Of a stretch of 64,000 bases of DNA, positions 63,529 through 64,000 are shown in pieces. How positions within the stretch are numbered: the first letter of the stretch is position 1; each line of letters opens with the position of its first letter. Below the pieces are notes generated by a model. The model was given only the letters and a program-made list of their open reading frames with translations, ran no database searches and was not told where the DNA came from. The stretch is from Mesobacillus sp. AQ2 (GTDB taxonomy: Bacteria; Bacillota; Bacilli; Bacillales; Cytobacillaceae), in contig NZ_CP126080.1 of the NCBI RefSeq assembly GCF_030122805.1, positions 2,361,001-2,425,000 on the forward strand, read 5' to 3'. The position numbers and the translations under genes were made by a program.

Positions 63529-64000
63529 ATGAATTATAACCAGAATAAGAAGATTGCTCAAATAACTTCTCAGACTCTTATTATAGGAGTCGATATTGCA
63601 AAATTCAAGCATGTGGCACGTGCCCAGGATTTCAGAGGAATAGAGTTTGGATCCCCGTGTCAATTTGAAAATACTAAAGAGGGAATTGAGCAATTTCTTA
63701 AATGGATTTCGGAAATCAAAAAAGAAAAGAGAATGGAAAAAGTGATGGTTGGCATGGAGCCTACAGGCCATTATTGGTTTAACTTGGCCCATATTTTAAA
63801 AGAAAACGGGATTAAATTTGTCGCTGTAAACCCCTTGCACGTCAAAAAAAGCAAGGAGTTGGATGATAACTCACCTACGAAGAATGATGTGAAAGATGCC
63901 AAGGTCATAGCTCAACTGGTCAAAGACGGAAGATACGCAGAACCTACGATACCGCAAGGTGTTTATGCAGAACTCCGTGTGGCAAAGAAAATACGCGATC
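63529..64000 (+). mobile_element. IS110-family transposase, N-terminal part (cut by window end)
   Basis: ATG 63529 with AGGAGG upstream; the frame is open for 157 codons to the right edge. The RuvC-like DEDD transposase start is clear: IIGVDIAKFKHVARAQD with the first Asp, then VMVGMEPTGHYWFNLAHIL with the Glu, and NSPTKNDVKDAKVIAQLV with the acidic pair. IS110 elements move with a bridge RNA coded in a non-coding end of the element. Only about 100 bp lie between copy F and this start, so the RNA may be downstream (IS1111 type) or short. The element's boundaries are not visible. Confidence 0.88.

Noticed and set aside
63367..63792. 141-codon minus-strand frame at the right end
   Set aside because: Antisense to the IS110 transposase start and repeat copy F.

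Overview
The window looks like chromosomal DNA of a spore-forming member of the Bacillaceae. The evidence is low-to-moderate GC content, AGGAGG-type ribosome sites with frequent TTG/GTG starts, and a typical Bacillus gene set: cwlJ-type cortex hydrolase, sspH-type small acid-soluble spore protein, bacillopeptidase F, Amj-type lipid II flippase, YdhK, FdhD and an SspH-adjacent formate dehydrogenase operon. No rRNA or tRNA gene was seen. The species cannot be named from this sequence alone.

Layout. 0-7 kb: an S9 peptidase cut by the left edge, a nucleotidyltransferase, an ECF sigma factor with a fused SnoaL-like domain, two GNAT acetyltransferases (one frameshifted), a DJ-1/PfpI protein, an SDR and cwlJ. 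7.1-14.3 kb: small lipoproteins, a P-loop kinase, a flavoprotein, and a divergent DUF1206/chaB pair with sigma-B-like promoters, between two intergenic tandem arrays. 14.4-22 kb: a divergent pair of peroxide/thiol genes (a lipoprotein redoxin with an in-frame TGA and a Mn catalase), an HTH/J-domain protein, DinB, amj, acetamidase and an EamA transporter. 22-28.5 kb: the 1424-residue secreted protease Bpr and small membrane proteins. 28.6-35 kb: a minus-strand block with a diguanylate cyclase, M20 peptidase, UMF1-like MFS transporter and phosphodiesterase. 35-45 kb: a WGR/DUF4240 protein, a transporter plus two M20 hydrolases (one operon), a third tandem array, a GH1 6-phospho-beta-glucosidase and a frameshifted SDR. 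46-52 kb: a formate channel, formate dehydrogenase and accessory operon. 52-60 kb: a secreted phosphodiesterase, a MITE-like element, ydhK, TraB, a methyltransferase and DUF2935. 60.4-63.4 kb: AT-rich small unrelated genes, each followed by a related terminator/palindrome element, then the start of an IS110-family transposase cut by the right edge.

Main points. (1) The redoxin at 14806-15327 (minus) reads TGA exactly at the first Cys of a thioredoxin-like CxxC motif. An SECIS-like hairpin with a GGUC loop follows at a suitable distance, so it is a candidate selenoprotein that ordinary gene calling truncates to 77 residues. (2) Three sequence-unrelated intergenic arrays have the same 52-53 bp period (about five helical turns), and each has dyad symmetry in its unit. 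(3) Six single-base deletions at short homopolymers break five otherwise well-preserved genes, which points to sequence error or very recent decay. (4) A dispersed terminator-plus-palindrome element separates all genes at 60.9-63.4 kb, giving a cassette-like layout. (5) The fdh operon carries two unfamiliar small genes. Functions are inferred from motifs and family knowledge only; no database search was possible.
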